From positions 1-5,406 of the forward strand of contig JAFGHN010000312.1 of the NCBI GenBank assembly GCA_016930115.1: a DNA stretch of 5,406 nucleotides, given 5' to 3'. The notes below the pieces were generated by a model. That model was not told where the DNA came from. It did not search any database and was given only the letters and a program-made list of their open reading frames with translations. The stretch is from Spirochaetales bacterium (GTDB lineage: Bacteria > Spirochaetota > Spirochaetia > ARS1246). The position numbers were made by a program, and so were the translations under genes. How positions within the stretch are numbered: the first letter of the stretch is position 1; every line of letters begins with the position of its first letter. Positions 1 to 5,406 of the stretch are shown piece by piece.

Positions 1-39
1 ACGAGGGGACCGACGTGTGCGAAAGCGTCGAGTACGGGC

Positions 40-61
40 GGCAGCTTGCGGCTGCCCTTTT
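40..61 (+). terminator. Hairpin at the cluster's last stop codon, possible plus-strand terminator
   Basis: GGCAGC (40-45) and GCTGCC (51-56) form a 6-bp GC-rich stem with a 5-base loop, followed on the plus strand by CTTTT. That polarity suits a convergent gene ending left of the window. For the minus-strand cluster the hairpin begins just after the TAA stop but has no following T-run, so it could only protect the 3' end. The short T-run makes this tentative. Confidence 0.35.
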
Positions 62-1022
62 ACACAACCCGATTGACAGACTTCCCTTCCAAATAAGCGA
101 TTATGTTGTCCACCGCTCCGCTGTTGAGCAGGTCGACCCCTTCCGGGGTCATGTCGGCGCAATGCGGAGTCAGGACAATCTGTTCGCACTTGAGCAAACG
201 ATGATCCCGGGGAACCGGTTCTTCGTCGTACACGTCGATACCGGCTCCGCCCAAGTGACCGCTGTCAAGCGCATCGGCCAAAGACGTCGTGTCGACGATC
301 GCCGCCCTCGCCCCGTTCAGGAGAACCGCCCCGGGTTTCATGAGATCGAGCTCCCGCTTCCCGATGAGGTGGCGGCTGTCGCCTGATAACCTGACGTGGA
401 GGGAGACGACGTCGGCGGTCTGCAAGAGCGTATCAAGATCAACGTAATCGACTCCAAGCATCTTCTCTCTCTCGGCCGATGGATGATAGGTCCAGGCTGT
501 CACTCTCATGCCCACGGCTTTTGCGAGGCGGACCATCTCGGAACCGATATTTCCCGTACCAACGACACCCAGCACTTTGCCCTGCAGCATGATGTTGTCC
601 ATGCGCGGCCAGTTACCGTCTTTGACCTGCCGCGTCATGAAGGCCGCCCGCTTGGCGACGGCGAACATCAGCCCGAACATGTGCTCCGCCACCACGGGAG
701 CGGTTCTGCCCGGCTGGTTGCAGATGACGATTCCGTGCTCCCGGGCCGCTTCCAGATCGAACATGTCGGTCCCGATGGAGCAGGAGGTGATCATCTTCAG
801 CTTTGGAAGTTGTGAGAGCTCTTCGCGGCCCCAGCTGACCATCCCGCGGGAGTTGATCAGTATGTCCGCTTCTTTTGCTCTTCTGACCTTTTCTTCCGAG
901 CCCGCGGGTCTGTCGGTGTATACGATCACCTTGCCGTACGGTTTGAGGCGTTCGAGGCGGGGAGAGCCGGCGATCTGAACCGGATCGTCTCCCGGGACCA
1001 CGATTGTGACAGCCGGCGTCAC
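60..1022 (-). CDS. D-isomer-specific 2-hydroxyacid dehydrogenase (second copy of the cluster)
   Basis: A 320-residue protein of the usual length for the D-2-hydroxyacid dehydrogenase family, which interconverts 2-hydroxyacids and 2-oxoacids with NAD(P)(H) in the cytoplasm. The split catalytic domain is residues about 1-105 and 295-320, with the Rossmann domain between. Visible motifs are the substrate loop CSIGTD (81-86), PVVAEH (109-114), the dinucleotide fingerprint GTGNIG (155-160), and the predicted catalytic triad Arg239 (in NGARA), Glu268 (in DEEP) and His287 (in TPHCAD). Eighteen residues after the last fingerprint glycine the usual NAD-selecting Asp is replaced by Thr178 (WTYHPS), so NADP use is possible; this is inference. 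The start is GTG at 1022, whose GTGA overlaps the TGA of the alcohol dehydrogenase, implying translational coupling; no strong Shine-Dalgarno is visible. The stop is TAA. It could act as a glyoxylate/hydroxypyruvate-type or phosphoglycerate-type enzyme; the substrate cannot be told from sequence. Confidence 0.93.
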   Translation of the reverse strand: MTPAVTIVVPGDDPVQIAGSPRLERLKPYGKVIVYTDRPAGSEEKVRRAKEADILINSRGMVSWGREELSQLPKLKMITSCSIGTDMFDLEAAREHGIVICNQPGRTAPVVAEHMFGLMFAVAKRAAFMTRQVKDGNWPRMDNIMLQGKVLGVVGTGNIGSEMVRLAKAVGMRVTAWTYHPSAEREKMLGVDYVDLDTLLQTADVVSLHVRLSGDSRHLIGKRELDLMKPGAVLLNGARAAIVDTTSLADALDSGHLGGAGIDVYDEEPVPRDHRLLKCEQIVLTPHCADMTPEGVDLLNSGAVDNIIAYLEGKSVNRVV

Positions 1023-2086
1023 GGGACGATAATCGTCTTCAGGGAAGACTGCTTTTCAGGGTTCGCGGTTTCCTTGTGAAAGACTTCCGCTATCTCCGAT
1101 AGTTTGTACCTGACCGAGTTTTCGAAGATGATATCGAGATTGAAGGCGCTCCTCTCGACCGCCCGGTAAGCCTCCCGCATGTTTTCCACCGACCGGAGCT
1201 TTGTGTAATGCACGGCGTTCAGATTCCTCACCTCCAGGCCGTCCTCGTGAAACCGGTTGAAGCAGAACTCTTTTACCGGGACATAGTTGTCTCCGTAGAG
1301 GGCCATGATCCCGTTGTGCCTCACCATTCCAAGGGCGTGCACCACACCGATCCCGGTCCCGCCGACGGCGTCAACCGCGATATCCACGCCTTCACCGTGG
1401 GTGAGGTCGAGTATCGTTTGTACCGGATCGGTCTCTTTCGCGTTTATGACCTGCTCTGCGCCGAGTTTCTTGGCTATCTTCAACTTGGCATCGACCAGAT
1501 CGATGGCATAGACCTTTGAAGCCCCCGCGTTGATGGCTCCCTGGAGCAGGATATTACCGGCGAAACCGGCGCCGTTGACGGCCACGGTGTCCCCAAGCTT
1601 CACACCCATGTGTCTCGCAGCCCAAGCCGCGCAACCGAGGGGTTCGTACAAACAACCCACCTCAAAAGACACACCTTCAGGAATCGGTTGGACGTTGTTG
1701 ATCGAGGTGACCCAGTAGTCCGAGTAGGTCGGATAGATCAGGCTGCCGACGCGATCCCCTTCTGACACCTTTCCTCCGCCCAGGTACTCTTCGACACCGG
1801 CACCCATCTTCACAATGGTGCCGCCGCCTTCATGGCCGAGCGGTCCGATGGGATAGCTGTGCTTCTCCTCGCCGCCTCCCGGGCCGCTTCCGAGTTTTGT
1901 CTCGGGCCCTCCGCGTGCCTCGTCTTCGGGGCGCACAGAAAATCCCCGATAGAAGTATCGTTCCGATCCGCATACGCTGGCCTGGTAGGTCTTTATAAGG
2001 ACCTGATTGGGTTTCAATTCCGGAAGAGGCACTGTCTTTATAGTCATCTCTCCGGGGTTCAAATAGACAACGCGTGTTTCGGTCAT
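1019..2086 (-). CDS. Zinc-type alcohol dehydrogenase (medium-chain dehydrogenase/reductase family)
   Basis: A 355-residue medium-chain dehydrogenase: GroES-like catalytic domain (about 1-150), Rossmann domain (about 165-290), return to the catalytic domain at the C-terminus. It should oxidise an alcohol or polyol with NAD+. Expected catalytic zinc ligands are Cys39 (VCGSE), His85-Glu86 (GHEGGG) and Glu148 in LYEPLGCA, the last resembling sorbitol-dehydrogenase-type enzymes. The fingerprint is GAGFAG (172-177), and Asp196 at the end of the second strand suggests NAD. No cysteines occur between residues 86 and 115, so the four-cysteine structural zinc lobe is absent, while residues about 52-78 form a Gly/Glu-rich insertion before GHE. 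I chose the ATG at 2086 because AAGGAG lies 6 bases upstream; the longer in-frame reading to an ATG at 2191 would add 35 unrelated residues inside the preceding gene. It lies between two hydroxyacid dehydrogenases and overlaps the downstream one by GTGA. The substrate is unknown. Confidence 0.93.
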   Translation of the reverse strand: MTETRVVYLNPGEMTIKTVPLPELKPNQVLIKTYQASVCGSERYFYRGFSVRPEDEARGGPETKLGSGPGGGEEKHSYPIGPLGHEGGGTIVKMGAGVEEYLGGGKVSEGDRVGSLIYPTYSDYWVTSINNVQPIPEGVSFEVGCLYEPLGCAAWAARHMGVKLGDTVAVNGAGFAGNILLQGAINAGASKVYAIDLVDAKLKIAKKLGAEQVINAKETDPVQTILDLTHGEGVDIAVDAVGGTGIGVVHALGMVRHNGIMALYGDNYVPVKEFCFNRFHEDGLEVRNLNAVHYTKLRSVENMREAYRAVERSAFNLDIIFENSVRYKLSEIAEVFHKETANPEKQSSLKTIIVP

Positions 2087-2092
2087 CACTAT

Positions 2093-2098
2093 CTCCTT
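2093..2098 (-). promoter_or_regulatory. Shine-Dalgarno sequence of the alcohol dehydrogenase
   Basis: The minus strand reads AAGGAG six bases before the ATG at 2086. This fixes the start of the alcohol dehydrogenase. The site overlaps the TAA stop of the preceding hydroxyacid dehydrogenase (2097-2099), so ribosomes terminating there sit on the next initiation site, which favours coupled translation. Confidence 0.85.
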
Positions 2099-3068
2099 AA
2101 AACCAGTTTGCCTTGTCAACAATGTTGAGCAGTTCTTCGCCGGTATTGAAACGGCGGCAGTTTTCCACAAACAGATCGGTCCGTCTCTCATCTATGTGAG
2201 GCCCGGCGGCGCCCACGTGAGGCGTCATAAGCACGTTGGGCATGTCCCACAACGGATGGTCCGCAGGAAGGGGCTCGATCTCGAATACGTCAAGGCCCGC
2301 GCCCCGGATCTCACCTTCCCTGAGGGCCCGCACCAGATCGTCGAGGACAACGGTCTTCCCGCGGCCGATATTGATAAAGAAAGCTGTCTTCTTCATCTTT
2401 TTGAATTTCCCAAAGGTAAACAGGCCCTGGGTTTGGGGTGTTTCGGGCACGGTGGCGATCACGAAATCGGCCCCGGGCAGCACCTCGTCAAGGGCGTCCG
2501 GAGTGTGCACCTCGCTCACTCCAGGAGGAGGGCTGCTAACCCGCGGGTCTGTCCCTATAACGGTCATCCCGAATTCGCTACACAACCTTGCCGTCTCGGC
2601 CCCGATTGCGCCCAAACCGACGACCAAAGCCGTGGCGTCGGGGAGGTGAATGGCGGCGCGGTTTTGCTCCCAGTTGTGTGCCGCCTGGTTTTTCACGTGG
2701 AGGTGCAAGTTCTTGGCTAACGCCAGGACGAACATCATCGCGTGTATGCTCAAGTGGTCGTTATAGATTCCCCTGAAATTCGTCACCACGACGTTGCTGT
2801 TCACCAGTTTCTCGTGATAGTACCCCGCCCTTGGCCCTGCGTGGGGCGCCATGATCCATCTCAATTTGCGGGCGCGGGCGAAGAGCTCCGGGACGATATC
2901 GCCGAAGGCGGCTTCACACTCCGGTATTATCTCGAGCGCATCGGATACCGTTTTGCACGTGACGATGTCTATGCCGGGAACGCGCTCTTTCAATATCCGC
3001 GACCAGGATTTGAGTAGGCTCTCCGGCTGACCCGTGCCTTCCTCTAACAGTAACAGTCTAAAACTCAT
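2097..3068 (-). CDS. D-isomer-specific 2-hydroxyacid dehydrogenase (first copy of the cluster)
   Basis: A 323-residue NAD-dependent D-2-hydroxyacid dehydrogenase. It carries the Rossmann fingerprint GLGAIG (151-156), Asp174 (in GTDPR) at the NAD-selecting position, and the predicted catalytic triad Arg236 (NIGRG), Glu265 (FEIEP) and His284 (TPHVGA). The C-terminus ends NIVDKANWF, typical of a subgroup of family members annotated only as hydroxyacid dehydrogenase. It is clearly a different lineage from the other copy (60-1022), so the pair is not a recent tandem duplication. The start is the first in-frame ATG, at 3068, where MSFRLLLLEE begins a normal first beta strand; an in-frame TTG at 3104 would add 12 residues without a ribosome-binding site. 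AGG about 13 bases upstream is a weak Shine-Dalgarno. It lies 37 bp after the flavoprotein stop, and its own stop lies inside the next gene's ribosome-binding site. The substrate is not determinable; glyoxylate, hydroxypyruvate or lactate-like acids are options. Confidence 0.93.
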   Translation of the reverse strand: MSFRLLLLEEGTGQPESLLKSWSRILKERVPGIDIVTCKTVSDALEIIPECEAAFGDIVPELFARARKLRWIMAPHAGPRAGYYHEKLVNSNVVVTNFRGIYNDHLSIHAMMFVLALAKNLHLHVKNQAAHNWEQNRAAIHLPDATALVVGLGAIGAETARLCSEFGMTVIGTDPRVSSPPPGVSEVHTPDALDEVLPGADFVIATVPETPQTQGLFTFGKFKKMKKTAFFINIGRGKTVVLDDLVRALREGEIRGAGLDVFEIEPLPADHPLWDMPNVLMTPHVGAAGPHIDERRTDLFVENCRRFNTGEELLNIVDKANWF

Positions 3069-3105
3069 GCACCCAAAGCTACCTGAAAAGCCGCATAGTT
3101 GCAAT

Positions 3106-3564
3106 TCAGACTGTCTGTTTTCCTGTCATCTCATCGATTTTCAATTTCAAAATCACTACTTTGTCGACGCTTTCATCTACAAAGCTCCACTCGTCTTTCT
3201 TCAGATAGTGATTCATGATGACAGAAAGTCCTTGTTTCTTTTCCATGGTATCGTGCACCTCATGGATTCTGCCCAGGCCGATGACGCTCTTATATTTCAT
3301 TTCCCAGCTGCAAGCCTCTTCTTTCTGCACTACCCTGGTATCAACCTCAACCTCGAAACAGACCCGATTATTCTCATGCAAGAGCTCTATCTTTCTTCCT
3401 GCCTTTGCCGAATGAAAATAAAGGTGGCCGCCCGCGTATCCGTAATTCATGGGGACGATGTAGGGAACGTTGTCGTGGCAAAAACCAAGCCTGCAGATTT
3501 CGCCTCTCTGCAGGATCCCGATTATTTCGTCTTTATTCTTGATTTCCCTGTCCTTCCTTCTCAT
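3106..3564 (-). CDS. Pyridoxamine 5'-phosphate oxidase-related FMN-binding protein (Nim-like)
   Basis: A 152-residue single-domain protein of the split-barrel flavin-binding fold, nearest to the family that includes the nitroimidazole-resistance (NimA) proteins. Visible family blocks are the opening MRRKDREI, RLGF (25-28), PYIVPMNYGY (34-43), LYFHSAKAGRKI (48-59), NRVCFEVE (66-73), SVIGLGRI (93-100) and the end EMTGKQ. These segments form the FMN-phosphate and dimer interface in relatives, and such proteins act as soluble dimeric flavin reductases or oxidases. The usual length is about 150-160 residues, so it is complete. I chose the ATG at 3564: its ATGA overlaps the stop of the upstream ATPase, a GAGGGGG stretch lies upstream, and relatives begin with the same MRRKDRE block. 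An in-frame TTG at 3588 would add eight residues. The substrate is unknown, and drug resistance should not be assumed. It is probably co-transcribed with the ATPase and the dehydrogenases. Confidence 0.9.
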   Translation of the reverse strand: MRRKDREIKNKDEIIGILQRGEICRLGFCHDNVPYIVPMNYGYAGGHLYFHSAKAGRKIELLHENNRVCFEVEVDTRVVQKEEACSWEMKYKSVIGLGRIHEVHDTMEKKQGLSVIMNHYLKKDEWSFVDESVDKVVILKLKIDEMTGKQTV

Positions 3565-4715
3565 CCCAACCCCCTCAGTTCGTCGCAAAGTGATTCCAGG
3601 TTTGCCACTGCGACGGCGCCCCTTCTTGCGTGGCGGTCGCCCCCGTATACCAACAATCCCCTGCCCTTGTGGGGAGACTCGCTGAATACTGTATCGTAAT
3701 AATCGAAAGCTCTGAAAAAATCCGGATTAAGCGTGTGGCCGGATTTTATCTCAACGGGAAAAGGCGCTCCGCCTACCTCGAGCATGACGTCTATCTCATT
3801 TCCTCTATGGTCCCGGTAAAAGAACAGGTTGTCCGGGAGATTCCGATTATAATAATATTTTATGATTTCTGAGACAATGAGATTCTCAAAGAGACTCCCC
3901 CGGAGGGGGTGATTTCGCAGGTGGTCCGGTCGCTTGATTTCGAGCAGCCTGGCCGCAAGACTCGTTTCATAGAAATAGAGCTTCGGTGTTTTTGAAAGCC
4001 GCTTGCCGATGTTCGTACGAAAGGGCCGCAGCCGGTAGACGATATAGCTCGCTTCGAGAACCGCAAGCCACTCGGCGGCGGTAGTATGTGAGATACCAGT
4101 ATCGTCGGCCAACGAAGACACATTCAGTATTTGACCGATCCTGCCGGCGCAAAGTCTGAAGAATCGTTCGAGTGCTGCCGTATCGTGAATCTTTATCAGC
4201 CTGCGCACATCTTCGAGGTGGGTGTTGACATAGATATGGGGACAGAGGCTCTTCAGTATCAGCTCTTCTGTAGAAGGAATCTGCGGCAGTTCCTCCGTTG
4301 ATAAAGGCAACAGCTTTATCATCGCCGTTTGGGCAACAAGCGATCCTGGCATGGCCTTCATCACTTCAGACTGATTGCTTCCGGTCAGGACAAACATGCC
4401 GTTCTGCTTCCTGCCTGCAACAATGAGCTCGATCCAAGACAGCAATTCCGGTACGTTTTGTATTTCGTCTATAACGGCGCCATCGGGTACCTTTTCAAAG
4501 AATCCCCGTGGATCTCCCCTCGCAAAGGCCCGCGCTTCAGGATCCTCAAGGTCGACATAGGCCATATCGCGAAAATGATTTCTCACGAGTGCTGTCTTCC
4601 CGGACTGGTGCGGCCCTGTGATCACCAATACCGGGTAGCGGGAAATGAGGGGCGCCAATGCCGATTCGATTTTACGGGGTATATGCTCCGTGCGAACATG
4701 CTCCTGCAGCTCCAT
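3561..4715 (-). CDS. AAA_14/DUF4143-type ATPase with C-terminal nuclease-like fold
   Basis: A 384-residue ATPase of the widespread prokaryotic AAA_14 plus DUF4143 family, whose cellular role is not established. The N-terminal AAA domain shows Walker A GPHQSGKT (34-41), Walker B VIDEIQ (81-86, Asp83-Glu84) and a sensor-like LTGSNQ (110-115). A winged-helix-like segment follows (LADDTGISHTTAAEWLAVLEASYIVYRLRPF, positions 202-232). The DUF4143 part ends in a PD-(D/E)XK-like pattern: Glu277 in FEN, Asp309 in NEIDV, and Glu322/Lys324 in VEIKS. Several family-consensus residues differ: AGRT reads VAQT (127-130), ERDVR reads LEDVR, DTGLA reads ETSLA, and the stretch between ILKSL and THLEDV is shorter than usual. 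The start is the ATG at 4715, the only sensible one; it has no Shine-Dalgarno. It follows a 142-bp intergenic region with a large palindrome and is coupled by ATGA to the flavoprotein gene. Whether it is active cannot be judged from sequence alone. Confidence 0.92.
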   Translation of the reverse strand: MELQEHVRTEHIPRKIESALAPLISRYPVLVITGPHQSGKTALVRNHFRDMAYVDLEDPEARAFARGDPRGFFEKVPDGAVIDEIQNVPELLSWIELIVAGRKQNGMFVLTGSNQSEVMKAMPGSLVAQTAMIKLLPLSTEELPQIPSTEELILKSLCPHIYVNTHLEDVRRLIKIHDTAALERFFRLCAGRIGQILNVSSLADDTGISHTTAAEWLAVLEASYIVYRLRPFRTNIGKRLSKTPKLYFYETSLAARLLEIKRPDHLRNHPLRGSLFENLIVSEIIKYYYNRNLPDNLFFYRDHRGNEIDVMLEVGGAPFPVEIKSGHTLNPDFFRAFDYYDTVFSESPHKGRGLLVYGGDRHARRGAVAVANLESLCDELRGLG

Positions 4716-4721
4716 GAGAAG

Positions 4722-4751
4722 ATACTATTCTAGAAATGGTACAATTTGCAA
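4722..4751 (-). promoter_or_regulatory. Possible sigma-70-like promoter of the ATPase cluster
   Basis: On the minus strand, TTGCAA (4746-4751) and TAGTAT (4722-4727) are separated by 18 bp and each match four of six consensus bases. Transcription would start at or within a base or two of the ATG at 4715, giving a leaderless message, which agrees with the absence of a Shine-Dalgarno there. The -35 box lies inside the palindrome, so a protein bound to it would block the promoter. The match is modest and other starts are possible. Confidence 0.35.
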
Positions 4752-4771
4752 GAAATTCCTGCAAATTGTAC
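4739..4771. promoter_or_regulatory. 33-bp near-perfect palindrome, probable operator upstream of the ATPase
   Basis: Outer arms GTACAATTTGCA (4739-4750) and TGCAAATTGTAC (4760-4771) are exact reverse complements. The inner GAA (4752-4754) and TTC (4756-4758) also pair around a central A at 4755. Only one of the 16 symmetric pairs fails (4751 against 4759). It is AT-rich, lies 24 bp before the ATPase start, and has no T-run next to it, so a dimeric protein-binding site is more likely than a terminator. The binding protein is not encoded in the window unless it is the ATPase itself. Confidence 0.75.
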
Positions 4772-4820
4772 AGACATGCGATACTATGTATTTTCTGCCG
4801 CGACAACAGCGACCTACACC

Positions 4821-4850
4821 TGTCACACTTTGCACGCGTGCGGTGTCACC
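4821..4850. repeat. Small palindrome and direct-repeat cluster after the amidohydrolase
   Basis: TGTCAC occurs at 4821-4826 and 4844-4849. Between them is the perfect 10-bp palindrome GCACGCGTGC (4832-4841), followed by GGTGTCACC (4842-4850), symmetric about its central T. There is no loop room or T-run for a standard intrinsic terminator on the minus strand. It may be a protein-binding site or chance structure. Confidence 0.3.
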
Positions 4851-4857
4851 CCGCCTA

Positions 4858-5406
4858 CTAGTGCGCCTCTAATTGATTGAGGGGAGGTTTGAGGTCAGGC
4901 GGCAGCGGAGATTTGTACTCGACGCCTTTCGTCCGCTCTGCAAACTCCTTCCTCACTTCCTTGAGAAGGTCCGGTTTCGCAAAGAGATCCAGTATCGACG
5001 CGGCGATGGTTTTCGCGGCAAAGAGCAGAGATTTATGGCCGATGCTCATTCCGCTTACCGACGCGAACTGCCAGGAGTGCCCCGGTGTTCCAAGAATGCC
5101 GGTGGCCGTGGTGAACTCAAGAGTCGGGGTGTTCCAGCTGACATCGGCCACATCGGTGGAGCCTCCTCCCTTCTCACCCTCGTCCCAGGGGTCGGGAACA
5201 CTCGTGTCCATCAGCACGTTCTCGAGCTCCCGCCAGTCCGGCCGCCTGGAGCGACGCAGCCACTCCCGCTTCTGTACCGGGCTGATGCTCTTGGCGAGCT
5301 CCGCGGCAAACTGAAGCTCTTCCCTGGTATACTCAGGCGGCTTTATTTCCCGCATGTTTCGAGTCACAAGATCGGCCAAACGTTTGTTCTGGAGCGTATT
5401 GTAACA
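4858..5406 (-). CDS. AbgB-like M20-family amidohydrolase, C-terminal part (5' end outside the window)
   Basis: The visible 182 residues are the C-terminal third of an M20-family metallo-amidohydrolase of the AbgB type, which hydrolyses amide-linked conjugates such as p-aminobenzoyl-glutamate in better-studied relatives. Diagnostic blocks are GGGSTDVADVSWNTPT (80-95), GTPGHSWQ (106-113, with a likely metal-ligand His110), SIGHKSLLFAAK (121-132) and FAERT (155-159), followed by the family-like ending SPLPPDLKPP. The reading frame stays open to the last base of the window; an internal TTG at 5379 is not a start, because the nine codons upstream (ending QNKR) continue the family alignment. The metal-binding N-terminal half and the dimerisation lid are off the edge. 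The stop is TAG. It is 142 bp from the ATPase with a regulatory region between, so it may be a separate transcript. The true substrate is unknown. Confidence 0.88.
   Translation of the reverse strand, partial: CYNTLQNKRLADLVTRNMREIKPPEYTREELQFAAELAKSISPVQKREWLRRSRRPDWRELENVLMDTSVPDPWDEGEKGGGSTDVADVSWNTPTLEFTTATGILGTPGHSWQFASVSGMSIGHKSLLFAAKTIAASILDLFAKPDLLKEVRKEFAERTKGVEYKSPLPPDLKPPLNQLEAH

Larger units (their letters stand above)
4721..4787. repeat. Pair of GATACTAT direct repeats bracketing the palindrome
   Basis: GATACTAT occurs at 4721-4728 and again at 4780-4787, a 59-bp period, with the 33-bp palindrome between. Read on the minus strand each copy contains TAGTAT, so they could be two -10-like boxes. 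Alternatively they resemble a target-site duplication around a very small palindromic element. Both copies are exact. Confidence 0.6.

Noticed and set aside
2087..2191. Upstream extension of the alcohol dehydrogenase to an ATG at 2191
   Set aside because: The added residues are an out-of-frame reading of the preceding gene, and AAGGAG sits correctly before the ATG at 2086.
2196..2720. A 174-codon plus-strand open frame
   Set aside because: It is fully antisense to a hydroxyacid dehydrogenase with intact motifs; low-complexity His/Gly/Pro content, no family features.
3107..3120. CAGACTGTCTG followed by TTTT as a terminator
   Set aside because: A single-base loop cannot form a usable hairpin, and on the minus strand it lies within the last codons of the flavoprotein gene with no T-run behind it.
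3034..3699. A 221-codon open frame on the plus strand
   Set aside because: It lies antisense across the flavoprotein and the end of the ATPase, has no recognisable domain, and its composition is that of a shadow frame.
4739..4771. The palindrome as an intrinsic terminator of the amidohydrolase
   Set aside because: The stem is AT-rich and has no T-run on either strand; it lies 87 bp past the stop and directly in front of a gene.
4877..5314. A 145-codon plus-strand open frame
   Set aside because: It is antisense to the AbgB-like coding region, Ser/Arg-rich, with no domain.
5377..5379. TTG as a start of a short stand-alone gene
   Set aside because: The frame stays open to the window edge, and the upstream codons continue the AbgB-family pattern, so the gene is simply cut by the window.

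Overview
This window reads as a piece of a bacterial chromosome of moderate-to-high GC content. All six genes lie on the minus strand, so transcription runs from the right edge to the left. The mix of a DUF4143-type ATPase, a Nim-like flavin-binding protein and stacked NAD(P)-dependent dehydrogenases resembles anaerobic, deltaproteobacteria-like or syntrophic genomes. That placement is only an impression from gene content: there is no rRNA or other marker here to fix the taxon.

Right part (4858-5406): the C-terminal 182 residues of an M20-family amidohydrolase of the AbgB (aminobenzoyl-glutamate utilization B) type, cut by the window edge. A 142-bp intergenic region (4716-4857) follows. It holds a near-perfect 33-bp palindrome (4739-4771), two copies of GATACTAT on either side of it, a possible promoter, and a smaller cluster of palindromes next to the amidohydrolase stop. 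It is the only real intergenic space in the window and the most likely place where transcription starts.

Middle and left part (60-4715): a tightly packed cluster in the order ATPase (AAA_14/DUF4143), pyridoxamine-phosphate-oxidase-like flavoprotein, D-2-hydroxyacid dehydrogenase, zinc-type alcohol dehydrogenase, second D-2-hydroxyacid dehydrogenase. The junctions are an ATGA overlap, a 37-bp gap, a Shine-Dalgarno sequence overlapping the upstream stop, and a GTGA overlap, so the five genes are probably one transcript. A small hairpin sits at the last stop codon.

Functionally, the three dehydrogenases suggest sequential or alternative oxidation/reduction of small hydroxyacids or polyols, and the amidohydrolase could release such an acid from an amide conjugate. 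The ATPase does not obviously belong to that chemistry and looks like an independently regulated gene at the head of the cluster, with its own palindromic operator and several departures from family consensus. No transporter, DNA-binding regulator, RNA gene, CRISPR array or insertion sequence is visible. I do not see a clear new system; the best lead is the palindrome plus divergent ATPase.
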